Part shown: in pieces, positions 23,771-34,860 of the stretch
Position numbering within the stretch: position 1 is the first letter of the stretch
Layout of the letters: the number at the start of each line of letters is the position of its first letter
Assembly (NCBI GenBank): GCA_958298945.1
Contig: OY282610.1
Span: 27,478,167 to 27,542,166, forward strand
Source of the DNA: Atherix ibis
Lineage: Eukaryota > Arthropoda > Insecta > Diptera > Athericidae
Reading direction: 5' to 3'
Length of the DNA: 64,000 nucleotides
The notes under the pieces: generated by a model
The model's input: only the letters and a program-made list of their open reading frames with translations
Databases searched by the model: none
Told to the model about the DNA's origin: nothing
Translations under genes and position numbers: made by a program

Positions 23771-25121
23771 CAAACAACACCATTCCCATGTGAGTGTTGA
23801 GTGTACGAGCATGTTCGCTCGTAAGTCGAACTTCTTATCACCTTCGATGAGTCAGTGACGATCATACACCATCGATCTTTACTATCAAATTTCAAATTTC
23901 TTTAATTTTTTCTTTATTTTTATTATTTTCATAAAAAGAAGCAAACAAAATAGTACAAAACGAAAACTACCATATAATGAAAAAAGAAAACAAAAAATTT
24001 CAAAAACTTCCTAGATCATATTGCATGGTCTCAACTATATTGTATTACGTATGTCTAATATAGAAATTGTTTCTTGCTTATGTAATCATCAATAAAAGTA
24101 ACTTTTGAAACTCTACTAATCTCCTATATCTTTATTGATGAATAAACACTTGAAAAAAAATCTTATGAATAATTTTTTTTTTACGATTTAAGAAGCAATT
24201 GATCGATGCAATTCAGCACAAAAGCCATTCCAATGCAATACGACCCATTTTATACAATTGATAAGAGTATCGAGCTGGCGTTTTTAATCTGCATATGTTA
24301 TTGCATCGATACAAAATGTTAATTGAGCTAATCTTGTTTAGTTTAGTTTCGAGAACAACTGTTGGACTTTCATTTGACGCACCTTAACGATCACTTGTTA
24401 TTTGCTTATCAGTATTTTTGCACATTTGTATATAAATAATTAATAACAAAAAATGAATGTAGAGCTGGTGCTGAAAATGAAATTTTTATTTAGATTACGT
24501 GTATAAATTTACTCATAGATATTTGGTTAATATTTGGGGGATGGCGGAGTAAGTAGTTAACAGGGAACAACCAGAATTGAATAAATTTAAATTAATTTAT
24601 AAATAAACTTAAAAACTTTAAAAAAAAAAAATAAGAAAAACCTTCTATGGAATGTGTGCATCTCTTAGCTCTGTCGGCCTATTTTAGCTCAAGAGAATAT
24701 CAACTTTTATTTATTTCTATTACCTTCATTATTATCGTTATACGAGTATGAATACTTAAAGAAGTTTTCTTATTTCCATAAATTAATTTATAGCCAGTTT
24801 ATTGTATAAATTATTACTTAAGCTTTTGTCATTCACAAGATAAGAAGAGGTGATTTTCTCGTATCATTACTTAGTATATGAAAAACAAGCAAAAATTAAA
24901 AAAAGTCAGAATGTCTCCATTTTTATAAATTTTTTCAAATTTGAAATTGGGCTAATTTTTTCATTAAATTTGATTAATAACATTTCGAGCAAAAATACTA
25001 TTCCAATCAGATTGTTTTAATTTAATTATTTTTTTTATTATTGTAAAAAAACTAGTCATAAAAACTAGCTAAAAATATTGGATCTACCGATTGGAATTTT
25101 TTTTCTTTACTAGGATTAAAA
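23771..25121. other. AT-rich intergenic DNA
   Basis: No ORF, repeat or RNA gene was recognised. Confidence 0.5.
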
Positions 25122-25795
25122 TACGAGGTACGGAATTTCCGCGCATTACGTAAAGTCGGTTTTCGATTTTTTTTGTGGCGTTATGTTGGTACTCATGTCT
25201 CTCACTTATGCTGACAAGTTCGGCCATTTTGAATGTTCAGTTAATTTTTGGCACCTGCTTTGCTTGGGCGTGTTTTGGCTCGTCTTCAAATTTTTGCCCA
25301 TTCCAAAAAATGGATCAAAGAATCTAATTTGGGAACACGAAAAAGTCACAGGGGACCAGATTTGGGGAATACGGTGGCTAAGGAATTATTAGTGTGTGTT
25401 ATTTTTGACTAAAAATTTGAGCACAAGCAACGATGCGTGAGCAGGGGCGTTATCATGGTGCAAAAGCCAATTTTTGTTCTTCCACAAATTCGGGCGTTTC
25501 TGGCAGATTGCTTCACGCAACTTGCGCATAACTTGCAGGTAATATTCCTTATTGACCGTTCTACCCTGTGGCAAAAACTCATGATGCTCCTTAGCAATGT
25601 CAATGCGATGCTGTTTTTGGTCGAAAATGGGCAAAAATCGTTTACGAGCCAAAACACGTGCAAGCAAAGCAGCTGTCAAAAATTAACTGAACATTCAAAA
25701 TGTCGGCATAAGTGAGGGACATGAGTAGCAACATAACGCCACAAAAAAAATCGAAAATTGAATATACGTAACCCGCGGAAATTCAAAATTCACGA
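25122..25795. mobile_element. mariner derivative with inverted ends of about 150 bp
   Basis: The left end (TACGAGGTACGGAATTTCCG, then GTGGCGTTATGTTG-TACTCATGTC-CTCACTTATGC and AATGTTCAGTTAATTTTTG) is repeated inverted at about 25640-25795. A usual mariner has inverted repeats near 30 bp, so the homology here extends over the 5' untranslated region at both ends. The middle keeps part of a transposase on the minus strand. The 674-bp size and structure are those of a fold-back, non-autonomous derivative. Confidence 0.85.
25300..25679 (-). pseudogene. mariner transposase C-terminal remnant
   Basis: It reads HHEFLPQGRTVNKEYYLQVM, then CQKRPNLWKNKNWLLHHDNA (second catalytic Asp) and PAHASLLVLKFLVKNN. 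A frame change with a stop follows, then PPYSPNLVPCDFFVFPKL, in which the third Asp (PCDFF) survives. The DNA-binding part and the first Asp are deleted; the first 20 or so codons of the open frame are translated terminal repeat, not transposase. It differs in wording from mariners A and B of this window, so it is a third lineage. Confidence 0.85.
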
Positions 25796-25839
25796 TACTT
25801 TTTGAACAGACTTCCTAAGCTATGTTGCTATGAAATAAT

Positions 25840-26266
25840 CGATTTCACAACGTTCTCAACAATTGATCTTGTCCACGTGGCGAATTTTGCACAAGGATTT
25901 TGTTTTTAGGCCTTATAAGGTCCAATTGGTGCAAGAATTAAAGTCATTTTAGTGATTGGATCATTGAATATGGTTGAAGAAAATAAAATTCTGCTCTCGG
26001 ACGAAACTCATTTTCACTTAGACGCTTATGTTAATAAGCAAAATAGCCTCATTTGGGTATGTGCAAATTGAAGATCAATTATTGAACAACCCTTACATTC
26101 ACCACGTGGCATTCTATTGGCCGAAGGCTTCATTGGTCCGTATTTTTCTCGAAAATTAGGTTGCGGCTACAGTTACTGTCAATGGAGTGCGCTTCACAGA
26201 CATGGTAACCAATTTTTTAGGGCGTAGTTTTGATGGAAGTGATGTCGATGACTTGTACTATGGTAC
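25840..26266 (+). pseudogene. Tc1/mariner-superfamily transposase, 5' part (interrupted)
   Basis: Across three frames the sequence reads RSQQLILSTWRILHKDF-VFRPYKVQLVQELK (end of the helix-turn-helix part), ILLSDETHFHLDAYVNKQN (first catalytic Asp), then ATVTVNGVRFTDMVTNF and DGSDVDDLYYGT. It is the same family as the internally deleted element at 50732-51282. The gene is cut at 26266 by an R1-like insertion and resumes at 27204. Confidence 0.82.
26253..26266. repeat. 14-bp target site duplication, left copy
   Basis: TTGTACTATGGTAC is repeated exactly at 27190-27203, flanking the R1-like element. Confidence 0.93.
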
Positions 26267-27189
26267 TGAAATATGGCAACAACGATTGACGCACATGTTC
26301 ATTCCGAGTGTGTGCTTTGCATCTGCGTATGGATTTGAATTTGGTCTGTACCTTGGATATTTGCTCACGGGACACGGCAGTATGAATGGGTTCCTGTACA
26401 GGTGTGGTCTGGCTGCGGAGGCTAGATGCCCTTGTGGGGCGGAGGAGGAGAGTGCTAAGCACCTTCTCGTAGAGTGTGGCTTGTACGGGGACCTGCGTGA
26501 CTGAGGTGCATGTGGGATCGTGGTGAATAATGAGGGTGTGGATGTGGGTGGTGTGTTGGGTGTGAGAGAGAGATATGAATGCCTGAATAGATTTGCCGTG
26601 GCACTATTTGAGAGGAGAATGAGAATGGTACGTGAATGAATGTGTGAATGACAGGCAGGGTGGCTACAACCGGCTGAAAGGCCAAGGTCAATTCCAGTTG
26701 TACTTTCGGGTCTTGGCGAACCCGCGCACCTGAGCTGGCCTAGCGGTGCCGAGAAATTTACAAGATTCCTAACCATAGCTCAATGAGCGGAGGTCAAACC
26801 GAAGTACTCTTAAAACAAGAATTGGGACCACGGGAATCGGGGGCCCCATAGTGGAATACACTATGCCCGATTGAGGTGAGGCACCATTTGCCAGCTATGT
26901 GGTGGTTGTTGTTAATACCCATGTCACGGGTACGATCTTCGGATCGCAGGTGGGACGTAACAGGCAATAACCATTTTGCATTTATCTCGGATACTGTCAC
27001 TGCTAATGACAGCAGAAGTTTAGATAGTCCTCGCCACCAGTAGGTGGAGAGTCAGCTTGTAACTGATTTTATCTGGTAAGTGCCAGTAATGGTGGTGCGT
27101 TGATTGAGTGTACCTCGATCCCTATAATCGTAGGCGACTCGTGGTCTTGAGGTGCAGACAACCAGGTCACGTTAAATAACAACATATAA
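26267..27189 (+). mobile_element. R1-clade LINE, 5'-truncated insertion
   Basis: It contains the last part of the ORF and the full 3' untranslated region, ending GTCACGTTAAATAACAACAT, and is bounded by a perfect 14-bp target duplication. It is homologous along its whole length to the 3' half of the element at 48484-50413. 5' truncation and a duplication of this length are typical of target-primed reverse transcription in R1-type elements. The site is inside a transposase relic, not 28S rDNA. Confidence 0.92.
26270..26639 (+). pseudogene. C-terminal end of R1-clade ORF2 with CCHC-like motif
   Basis: It reads THMFIPSVCFASAYGFEFGL, LLTGHGSMNGFLYRCGLAAE and CPCGAEEESAKHLLVECGLY, the C-x-C-x8-H-x4-C type cluster at the end of R1-clade ORF2. 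A TGA replaces the Leu codon after LRD; beyond it the frame continues to RRMRMVRE and the same stop codon as in the copy at 49038. The upstream codons back to 26187 belong to the transposase target and are open by chance. Confidence 0.85.
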
Positions 27190-27203
27190 TTGTACTATGG
27201 TAC
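27190..27203. repeat. 14-bp target site duplication, right copy
   Basis: Exact repeat of 26253-26266. Confidence 0.93.
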
Positions 27204-27295
27204 ATGCCACGTAGCCGAAGAAACAATCGATTTATTGAAAACCAAATTCAATGGACGTCTAATTTCCCAAAGAATTGATGTCAATTAGCTACCAA
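27204..27295 (+). pseudogene. Tc1/mariner-superfamily transposase, 3' continuation
   Basis: Directly after the duplication the frame reads CHVAEETIDLLKTKFNGRLI SQR, which continues the transposase left of the insertion (usual form GATCHTARETIDLLK). The residues that would hold the second catalytic Asp (QQDGA) are missing at the junction, so the gene was dead before or at insertion. Confidence 0.82.
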
Positions 27296-27369
27296 GATTA
27301 TATTAAAAATTAAAAAGAAAAGTTCCTAATTGTTGAATAATAAATTTTAATAATTTTTCCTACTATTAG

Positions 27370-27500
27370 GATTAATAAGATTCATTTCTGCTTATATATA
27401 GATTAAAGTATCTGAAAACTGTAGACTATAGACAGATTAATATTTGAGAAATTATAGTAAATCTGTATAAAAGTTACCATAAATCGTCTCGTACTATGTC
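27370..27500 (+). repeat. dispersed segment, inverted copy at 36140-36270
   Basis: AAGTATCTGAAAACTGTAGA-CTATAGACAGATTAATATT here corresponds to the reverse complement of 36165-36235, with matching sequence further out (AATAAGATTCA-TT). In both places it lies beyond the outer end of a family X element. Confidence 0.7.
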
Positions 27501-27627
27501 ACAGGCAAAGTGATATTTTTACAAAATTTTAAACGATCACAATTGATCATATAATTAATATTTCGATATTTTACAGCAAGCTTAGATCCATAGAAATTGG
27601 GGTAGGAAAAGTTTTTAAATCTAAAGA

Positions 27628-27890
27628 GTTATCCAATTTGCGCTTTGGAAAGTAAATTTTCTTCAAATAATTTTTAAATTAAAAATTAAATATATTTTTA
27701 ATTTTATTTAATTTTGTTAATTTTGCCATTATATAAAATATATAATATTATATAAATAGTTATCGTTAAACTTCTTGCATGACTCAGCCCTTTTAAGAGA
27801 ATTTTTTTCGTACATTTCGTGTTGTAAATTGGACACAGCTTGACGGATGTGAGTAGTTAAATGCTCAAAAGTTTAGCCAACTTAGTAGTA
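27628..27890 (+). mobile_element. family X copy 3, 5' part only
   Basis: It begins GAGTTATCCAATTTGCGCTT TGG, then TTTTGCCATTATAT, CTTGCATGACTC-GCCCTTTT and TACATTTCGTGTTGTAA, and fades near 27890. Confidence 0.78.
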
Positions 27891-28719
27891 CATACAATCG
27901 TTAGGATACTAGACTGAGGGTAATTTCCAAAAACTACTTTTTCTTCCATTTCTACTTTAATTTCCTTAGCCCGTTATCCTTTGTCGCTAAATGGCCGTTA
28001 GTATTGTAGCGCCCTATAACAAATTAACATTGATAATAATTGCATTTTATCTAATAAATTTCGTTTTATTCTCTTTTACCAAACAAATTTTTTATTACAA
28101 ATTAATTTGCTACAAAATAAAAGAATAATTTTTTATGGGAAGGGTAGGCTAGGGTGGGGAAGGGGGGGTAGGTGAAATTTTTTTCCAATTTGGGACATTT
28201 TTTTTGCCAAACAAGAAAATGCACTCACCATGAAAATAACAAGCAAGCAAGGATACATTAAAGGTAACAAAAACAAACCAGAAACTAATACAAACTGTTA
28301 CCAACACCCCCCCCCCCCTCCAACACCCCTTCCGCTAAACAATAGCAATTTTTTCTTTGATTTCGCAACAAAATTAATTAAAAATCTTCAGATTCTTGTT
28401 GTCGTGTAATAATAGAGATAAGATGACAGATTGTGTACAGAAATTAACAAAAAATTTTTTATGCAAAATAAGCAAAAAAAAAAAAATACTTCTTATTGTC
28501 GGAAAAAATATCTTAGCTCTAAAATGTTTTCAATTAATTAACGAGAAAATAGAAAAATGCATGTTTCCGGTTCCAAGAAAAAATAACAAGGAAACAAGCG
28601 CTAAACAACAAAATAATTCGTTTTAAGAACAGAAAATATGTAAATAAAAATAAATAATTAAAAACAAAATTAATATGAGCAAGGGAGGGGGGGTGGAGAG
28701 GAATGTATGGAACAAGAAT
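27891..28719. other. AT-rich intergenic DNA with C and G tracts
   Basis: No gene was recognised. A C9-10 tract lies near 28309-28320 and G-rich runs near 28140-28175 and 28685-28695. Confidence 0.5.
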
Positions 28720-29142
28720 TATAAGACGGGTTGAGTGGGTGGAGGGGGTGGAGGGCGTTGTGTCGATGTAGGTAAATTATATAAATTGGCAAAGAACAAA
28801 GTGTCGAGAACAGTTCCGTAGATGGCGATTACTAATGCGACGACAAGTACACAACAGGTGCAATTACGCGATGAACGTAACCAGAATTTCCCTTGAATTC
28901 GTTTCAATTTGATTTCCAATTGTCCGGAGTCGGTCATACGCGAACATGAGCACGAACGACCCCGGAATGCTGCTACTCTGCACTGGCCGATGGTTGGCGC
29001 TATCGTCAACAGTTCGAATACTTGTGGGTGGAAGAGCCATTAGGTAGGTCACAAGGTCATTAGGCTGTCTGCTCACCTTCATTGGTCTAAGGGTGAACAG
29101 CTTAATTGGCGACTGCGGCGGGTCAATATGGTAAATGGTAGA
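28720..29142 (-). CDS. possible host exon(s), one membrane segment, product not recognised
   Basis: This is an island of near-balanced base composition in AT-rich DNA. One minus-strand frame (from about 28982) reads RMTDSGQLEIKLKRIQGKFW, then NCTCCVLVVALVIAIYGTVL (a likely membrane helix preceded by basic residues) and a proline run (QRPPPPPPTQ) before a stop at about 28720. Upstream, 29142-29077 is open as STIYHIDPPQSPIKLFTLRP MK, preceded by a TTGTCCAG-like acceptor and followed by AAG/GTGAGC, a good donor. A phase-0 acceptor GGCCAG at 28983 would join the two over a 94-bp intron. The same upstream frame also reads on without a stop to 28864. Which structure is real is undecided, and I recognise no family. 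Confidence 0.35.
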
Positions 29143-29263
29143 CTGGACAATAGAAACACGTGTACTCGCAATGACGTATGCATTTATGCATACATTAAAA
29201 GTTATTCACACACTCACATATTCCAAAGTAACATTTTATTCTCACAAATAAACCAAAATTGGT

Positions 29264-31279
29264 TTATCCAATTGACGGTTTGTAAAGAAACATTAAATAA
29301 ATCATATTTTCAGTGTGAAATTTAATAAAATATAATTTTTTTTGTATTTACTTAATATTGCCATTGTATAGAATTTTTAAATAATTATTAAATATTGACA
29401 AATATATCTTACAGAACTTCTTTGACAACCCATACTTTTTGAGTTAATGTAACTAGAACATTTTCCCCTGAAAACTTTCGCTCATACTTTTTGAGATAAT
29501 GTAAAGAGAATAGTTTTTATAGTTTTATAATAAAAAAAAATCTAACAACGATATTGGAGGCCAATTGACAATTACAAAATCTTGAAATTATGCGTGCTAG
29601 AAACTGTTCGTAAATTAAAATCAAAGTTGGTTTGCCATGTAAAAAAAAAAGTCAGTTATCGTTCAGAATTGGCGGTAATGGTCTCACCTTCTCTATTTTC
29701 AGACCAATGCTACCTTCAGACCAGCCAGTCAGTCATTTTTTGTAAATAAAATAGATTTTTCATAGTTATTTGTGAGTTTTTAGAATTATTTATGTAGTAA
29801 TTTGGCCTATTGACATATCCACTGAAAGAGAAACGAGAAAATTTTTCACTGAAAATAGTTCTTACTGAAAATAATTTTTACTGAAAATACTTTTTACTAA
29901 AAATAATTTTACTGAAAAACGTTTTTATTGAAAAAAGTTTTATTGAAAGTCATTTCTACTAAAAAAAAATTTTTACTGCAAATAGTTTTTATTGAAAATA
30001 ATTTTACTGCAAATAGTTTTACTGAAAATAATTTTTACTGAAAATACTTTTTACTAAAAATAATTTTTACTCAGCATAATTTTTACTAAAAAAAGTTTTT
30101 ACTGAAAAGACTTTTACAGAAAATAATTTTACTGAAAATAATTTTTACTGAAAATAGTTTTTACTGAAAATAATTTTTACTGAAAACACTTTTTGCTGAA
30201 AATAATTTTACTGAAAATAGTTTTTACTGAAAAGACTTTTACAGAAAATAATTCTACTGAAAATAATTTTAACTGAAAATAGTTTTTACTGAAAATAATT
30301 TTTACTGAAAACACTTTTTGCTGAAAATAATTTTACTGAAAATAGTTTTTACTGAAAAAAGTTTTATTGAAAACCATTTTTACTAAAAAAAAAATTTTAC
30401 TAAAAACAGTTTTTGCTGAAAATAATTTTACTGCAAATAGTTTTACGGAAAATAATTTGTACTAAAAATAATTTTACTAAAAATAGTTTTTACTGAAAAA
30501 AGTTTTTACTGAAAATAATTTTACTGAAAATAGTTTTTACTGAAAATAATTTTACTGAAAAACGTTTTTACTGAAAAAAGTTTTATTGAAAACCATTTTT
30601 ACTAAAAAAAAAATTTTACTAAAAACAGTTTTTGCTGAAAATAATTTTACTGCAAATAGTTTTACGGAAAATAATTTGTACTAAAAATAATTTTACTAAA
30701 AATAGTTTTTACTGAAAAAAGTTTTTACTGAAAATAATTTTTTCTAAAAATAATTTTTACTGACAATAATTTTTACTAAAAAAAGGTTTCAGTGAAAATA
30801 ATTTTTACTCAAAAAATTTTTACTGAAAATAGTTTTTACTGAAAATAATTTTTAATAAAAATAATTTTTACTGAAAATAATTTTTTTAAAAAAATTTTTA
30901 TTGAAAAAAGTTTTTACTGAAAATATTTTTTTCTAAAAATAATTTTTACTGAAAATAATTTTTACTAAAAAAAGGTTTCACTGAAAATAATTTTTACTCA
31001 AAAAATTTTTAGTGAAAATAGTTTTTACTGAAAATAATTTTTAATAAAAATAATTTTTACTGAAAATAATTCTTACTAAATAATTCTTACTGAAAGAAGT
31101 TTTTACTGAAAATAATTTTACGGATAAGATTTTTAACTGAAAATATTTTTACTGGAAGAAGTTTCTACTGAAAATAGTTTTACTGAAAATAATTTTACTG
31201 ATAAGATTTTTAACTAAAAATATTTTTACTGAAATTTTCAAATAACATGGCTACATTTTCCAAACTGTAACATGGATAA
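29264..31279 (+). mobile_element. family X copy 4, complete ends, expanded by a minisatellite
   Basis: The left terminus GTTTATCCAATTGACGGTTT G is at 29262 and the inverted right terminus ACATTTTCCAAACTGTAA-ATGGATAA ends at 31279. Between them are the X blocks ATTGCCATTGTATAG, TCTTGAAATTATGCGTGCTAG and CAGAATTGGCGGTAATGGTC TCACC. Other X copies measure about 0.6-0.9 kb; this one is 2.0 kb because an array of about 1.4 kb has grown inside it. Confidence 0.83.
29836..31232. repeat. minisatellite array 1, unit (TTTTTACTGAAAATAA)n
   Basis: Dozens of units of about 16-18 bp vary around TTTTTACTGAAAATAA/G. Longer blocks of about 240-260 bp are also repeated, for example around 30350-30480 and 30580-30710. 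It starts where the X sequence has TTTTTCACTGAAAATAG and ends at the X right end. Confidence 0.93.
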
Positions 31280-31329
31280 TCCAGTATCTTTAAAACAAAC
31301 ACGGAGTAATTAATAGAATTGTTGTCTCT

Positions 31330-31435
31330 TGGTTGATGACGATATCTGAAATAATAATAATCATTGTTTTAATAATAATCATCATTGTTTTTAGAATAAC
31401 AATAACAATAATAAGAATAATAATAATAATATGAA
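31330..31435. repeat. interrupted AAT/ATC microsatellite
   Basis: Runs of AATAATAAT mixed with CATCATTG and AACAATAAC. Confidence 0.85.
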
Positions 31436-31979
31436 AATGATATGAAATTCATTAAGTAAGATCCCAACTAACAATATGCTTCCGTCTCGATGCAGAACCC
31501 ATTATCAACGATATTAATCGAGCAATTTTATTATCATTTTTCAGTGTTTGTTATTTAAGAGTAGATAGGATTATGGAGGCTCGTGGGGTCTCACATTATA
31601 TTATATAATAACCTGGACAATGCACACAGTGTAGTCAGTCGTATTTAAACAGGTGCTATTAGATTAAATTCGATACGAGTACTTACGTCTATTCTTAACT
31701 AACCACTATTAATATACGGCAAATAATCTCTCACAGTGTCTATTGTAGAGTTGAAAATGTTTCTCTCAGCTCTAATCATTGATTTTGAAGGGAGGAAATT
31801 GTTAAGTTTAAATTAGTTAATTTAAGAAGAAAAAAAAAACAAAACAAAAACAAAGAAGATGAAGAAGTAAAACTACAGTAAACGTCTAATCACCCCCAAT
31901 AGGTGATCAAAATGGATCAGTTATATGCACTTAAATTGAATGGAGATGGATCTCATTGGATCGGATCGAAACGGATCCA
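31436..31979. other. intergenic, no feature recognised
   Basis: There are mixed AT-rich sequences. GGATC-rich short direct repeats occur at 31913-31980 (ATGGATC, GGATCGGATC, CGGATCC). Confidence 0.45.
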
Positions 31980-32490
31980 ATTGGGACCTGGACAGGTTAT
32001 TTGTGCATGAACATATTATGTGATAAAAATCCATAAACTGTAGGCGCGTGCACTGAACACGGACAGCACATACTTTCATCTCGGAACGGAACACGTCGAC
32101 CATGATTGAAAAGACCTTCGGCCCCATTAGTGCATAGCTTATTGTTGTATGGTGGACCGCCCCGGACCAATCTAATGGCGAAAATTTCCTTGATTAGTCG
32201 CAATGAGACGAAACGGGCCAACACTGTCACCGGCTCCCCGTCACATTCCGATCCAATGAAGGGGAACAACTGACTCCGTAGCAAAACAACCGATCACATT
32301 AGCCAATGTCCGTCCAACACGAGTGCACGTACTTGGTATGCCCGTGCTCGTAAAAGCACGTCGTCATAGTGCACTTTTGCATTACGAAAAATTAAATAGT
32401 CATCGTGATTATGATGCTTGTTGTCGATGATCGGCCAAATTAATTGGAATACACGTACACGTATATTAAAAATACTCACCTTTTATGCGC
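31980..32490 (-). other. GC- and CpG-richer island, possible host exon or regulatory region
   Basis: The base composition changes sharply here. On the minus strand the longest frame, open upstream to a stop near 32297, runs 32284-31997 and holds PVTVLARFVSLRLIKEIFAI and PPYNNKLCTNGAEGLF. A second frame at 32262-32070 ends MVDVFRSEMK before a consensus-like donor AAA/GTATGT. At 32495-32475 a TGTTTTCAG acceptor, 12 bases and AAAAG/GTGAGT stand together. No frame is clearly superior and I recognise no family, so exon, promoter/5' UTR or remnant all remain possible. Confidence 0.3.
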
Positions 32491-32711
32491 TCTGAAAACA
32501 TTTCATTCAAAATTTTTAGAGATTTTCGACTTGAAGCTCCAAATTTGCTTACCCCCAATTTCATTATAATTAGTATTGCTACATTTACCGCCACTAACAT
32601 TTTATTTAATGCCTCATTATTGTCAGCAAAGTAAAATATGCTAATTTTGGCAAAAACTTGTCAGATATGAGAATCAGTAAATTGCACTCGCCGAGTTGTT
32701 ACAATAGAGAA

Positions 32712-33603
32712 TTATCCAATTTAAGCTTTGGAAAGCAAAAATTAATAAAACATACTTAAAATTTAGGTTTTGATTAAAATATTTTTTTTTTGTATTAACT
32801 AAAGCTTGCCATTATTTAATATGATGATATATTATATGTATTTCTACATAATAATGGATGACACAAAACTTCTCGAAAGAGTCGATATTTTTCAGGGAAA
32901 TTTTTGGTGATTTTTTTTTAGAACAATTCGTATTTTAATTTAGATATTACTTGATGGGTAAAAACTTTAGAGTATAAAAAAGAATTATCCGCGTAAACAT
33001 TATTCTTTTTATAAAATTTTACAAGAAATAGTCAAACGGCGTCAGATGGCACAATCTAAGATGCCGATTGACATCATCAAATCTCGAAATTAAGCTTACT
33101 GGGAACTTTTTGCGAAATAAAGCGAACATTTTTTCTTTGTATAATTTGTAATACAAAATCACATATACTCCAAATTAAAATCTTTAAGTTTAAACGAAAA
33201 ATATATTTAGTTTCAGCACGACCACAGCGCTCAGATTTGACGGTAACGATCTCACCAAATTTATTTTTAAAGAAATCCGGGCTAATGGCAAACGCAGGCC
33301 AAACTCCACCTATCAGGCAGTCACTTGTCATGAATACAAGGATTTTTCACAGTTATTTCTGGGTTGTAAGGGCTTCATACTCATATATGGCGACTCTACT
33401 TATTACCATAACCACCGAGCGAGAAATGTCACTTTGAGAGAATTATCCAAATTTGAAAATTTTACACAATATATGATAAGAAAAATATTTTAAATATAAA
33501 ATGGCAAATTTAATTCTAACTAAATAAAATATTAAATTGTATTTAAATTCGAAAATTTTGAAATAATAGTCATATATTTTCCAAACCGTAAAATGAAAAA
33601 CTC
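32712..33603 (+). mobile_element. family X copy 5, nearly full length
   Basis: The left terminus is GAATTATCCAATTTAAGCTT TGG, followed by GCTTGCCATTATTTAATATG, AAATCTCGAAATTAAGCTTA CTGGGAA and CAGATTTGACGGTAACGATC TCACC; the right end is ATTTTCCAAACCGTAAAATG. A second, internal terminus-like GAGAATTATCCAAATTTG lies at 33439. It encodes no protein. Confidence 0.8.
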
Positions 33604-33689
33604 ATCAAAAAAATAATATTTTCTAATTAATTATTTATTCACAATCACGAACAAAACGGAATTATTTTTACAATAATGGAGAAACCCCA

Positions 33690-34860
33690 AAGAAATAATT
33701 TTTAATGACAATAATTTGACTGAAAAGATTTTCTACTGAAAATGATTTGTTACAAAAATAATTTTTACTAAAAATAATTTTTACTAAAAACAATTTTTAC
33801 CGAAATAATTTTTAATGCAAATATTTTTAACTGAAACTGGTTTTGAACAAAAGACAATTTTTACTGAAAATAGTTTTTACTGAAAATAATTTCACTGAAA
33901 ATAGTTTTTACTGAAAACAGATTTTACTTAACAGAATTTTAACTGAAAATAGATTTTACAGAAAATAGTTTTTACTGAAAATAAATTTTACTGAAAATTA
34001 TTTTAACTGAACATAATTTTTACTGAAAATAATTGTTACTGCAAGTAGTTTTTAATGAACATAATTTTTACTGAAAAAAGTTTTTAAAGAAAATAATTTA
34101 AATAATTTTGACTGAAAAAAGTTTTTAATAAAAATAATTTTTAATTAAAATAATTTTTACTAAAAAAATATTTAACTAAAAAATTTTACTGAAAATAATT
34201 TTAAATGAACATAATTTTTATTGAAAATAAATTTTTCTGAAAATTGGTTTCTACTGAAAATATTTTGTACTGAAAATAGTTTTTCCTGAAAAGAATTTTT
34301 ACTGAAAATAGTTTTTATTGAAAATAATTTTTACTGAAAAAATGTTTAACTGAAAAACATTTACTGAAAAAAGTTTTTATCGAAAATAATTTTACTCAAA
34401 GCAGTTTTTCCTGAAAAGATTTTTACTCACAAATATTTTTACTGAAAAAAGTTTTAATGTAAATAATTTTTAATGAAAATAATTTTTACTGAAAAAATGT
34501 GTAACTAAAAAATTTTACTGAAAATAGTTTTTATCGAAAATAATTTTACTCAAAACAGTTTTTCTTGAAATAATTTTTATTAACAATAGTTTTTACTGAA
34601 AAGAATTTTTACTGAAAATAGTTTTTATTGAAAATAATTTTTACTGAAAAAAGTTTTTAATGAAAATAATTTTTAATGAAAATAATTTTTACTAAAAAAA
34701 TTTTTAACTGAAAAACATTTACTGTAGAAAATAATTTTACTCAAAAAAGTTTTTCCTGAAAAGATTTTTACTTACAATAATTTTTACTGGAAATAATTTT
34801 TACTGGAAAGAGTTTTTACTAAAAATAGTGTTTGCTGAAAATAGTTTTTACTGAAAACAT
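33690..34860. repeat. minisatellite array 2, unit (TTTTTACTGAAAATAA)n
   Basis: Same unit as array 1 but more diverged. It begins about 90 bp beyond the right end of X copy 5 instead of inside it. Confidence 0.92.

Noticed and set aside
26258..26776. 172-codon minus-strand open frame
   Set aside because: It is the antisense of the R1-clade C-terminal coding region and 3' region; the plus strand carries the conserved CCHC-like motif.
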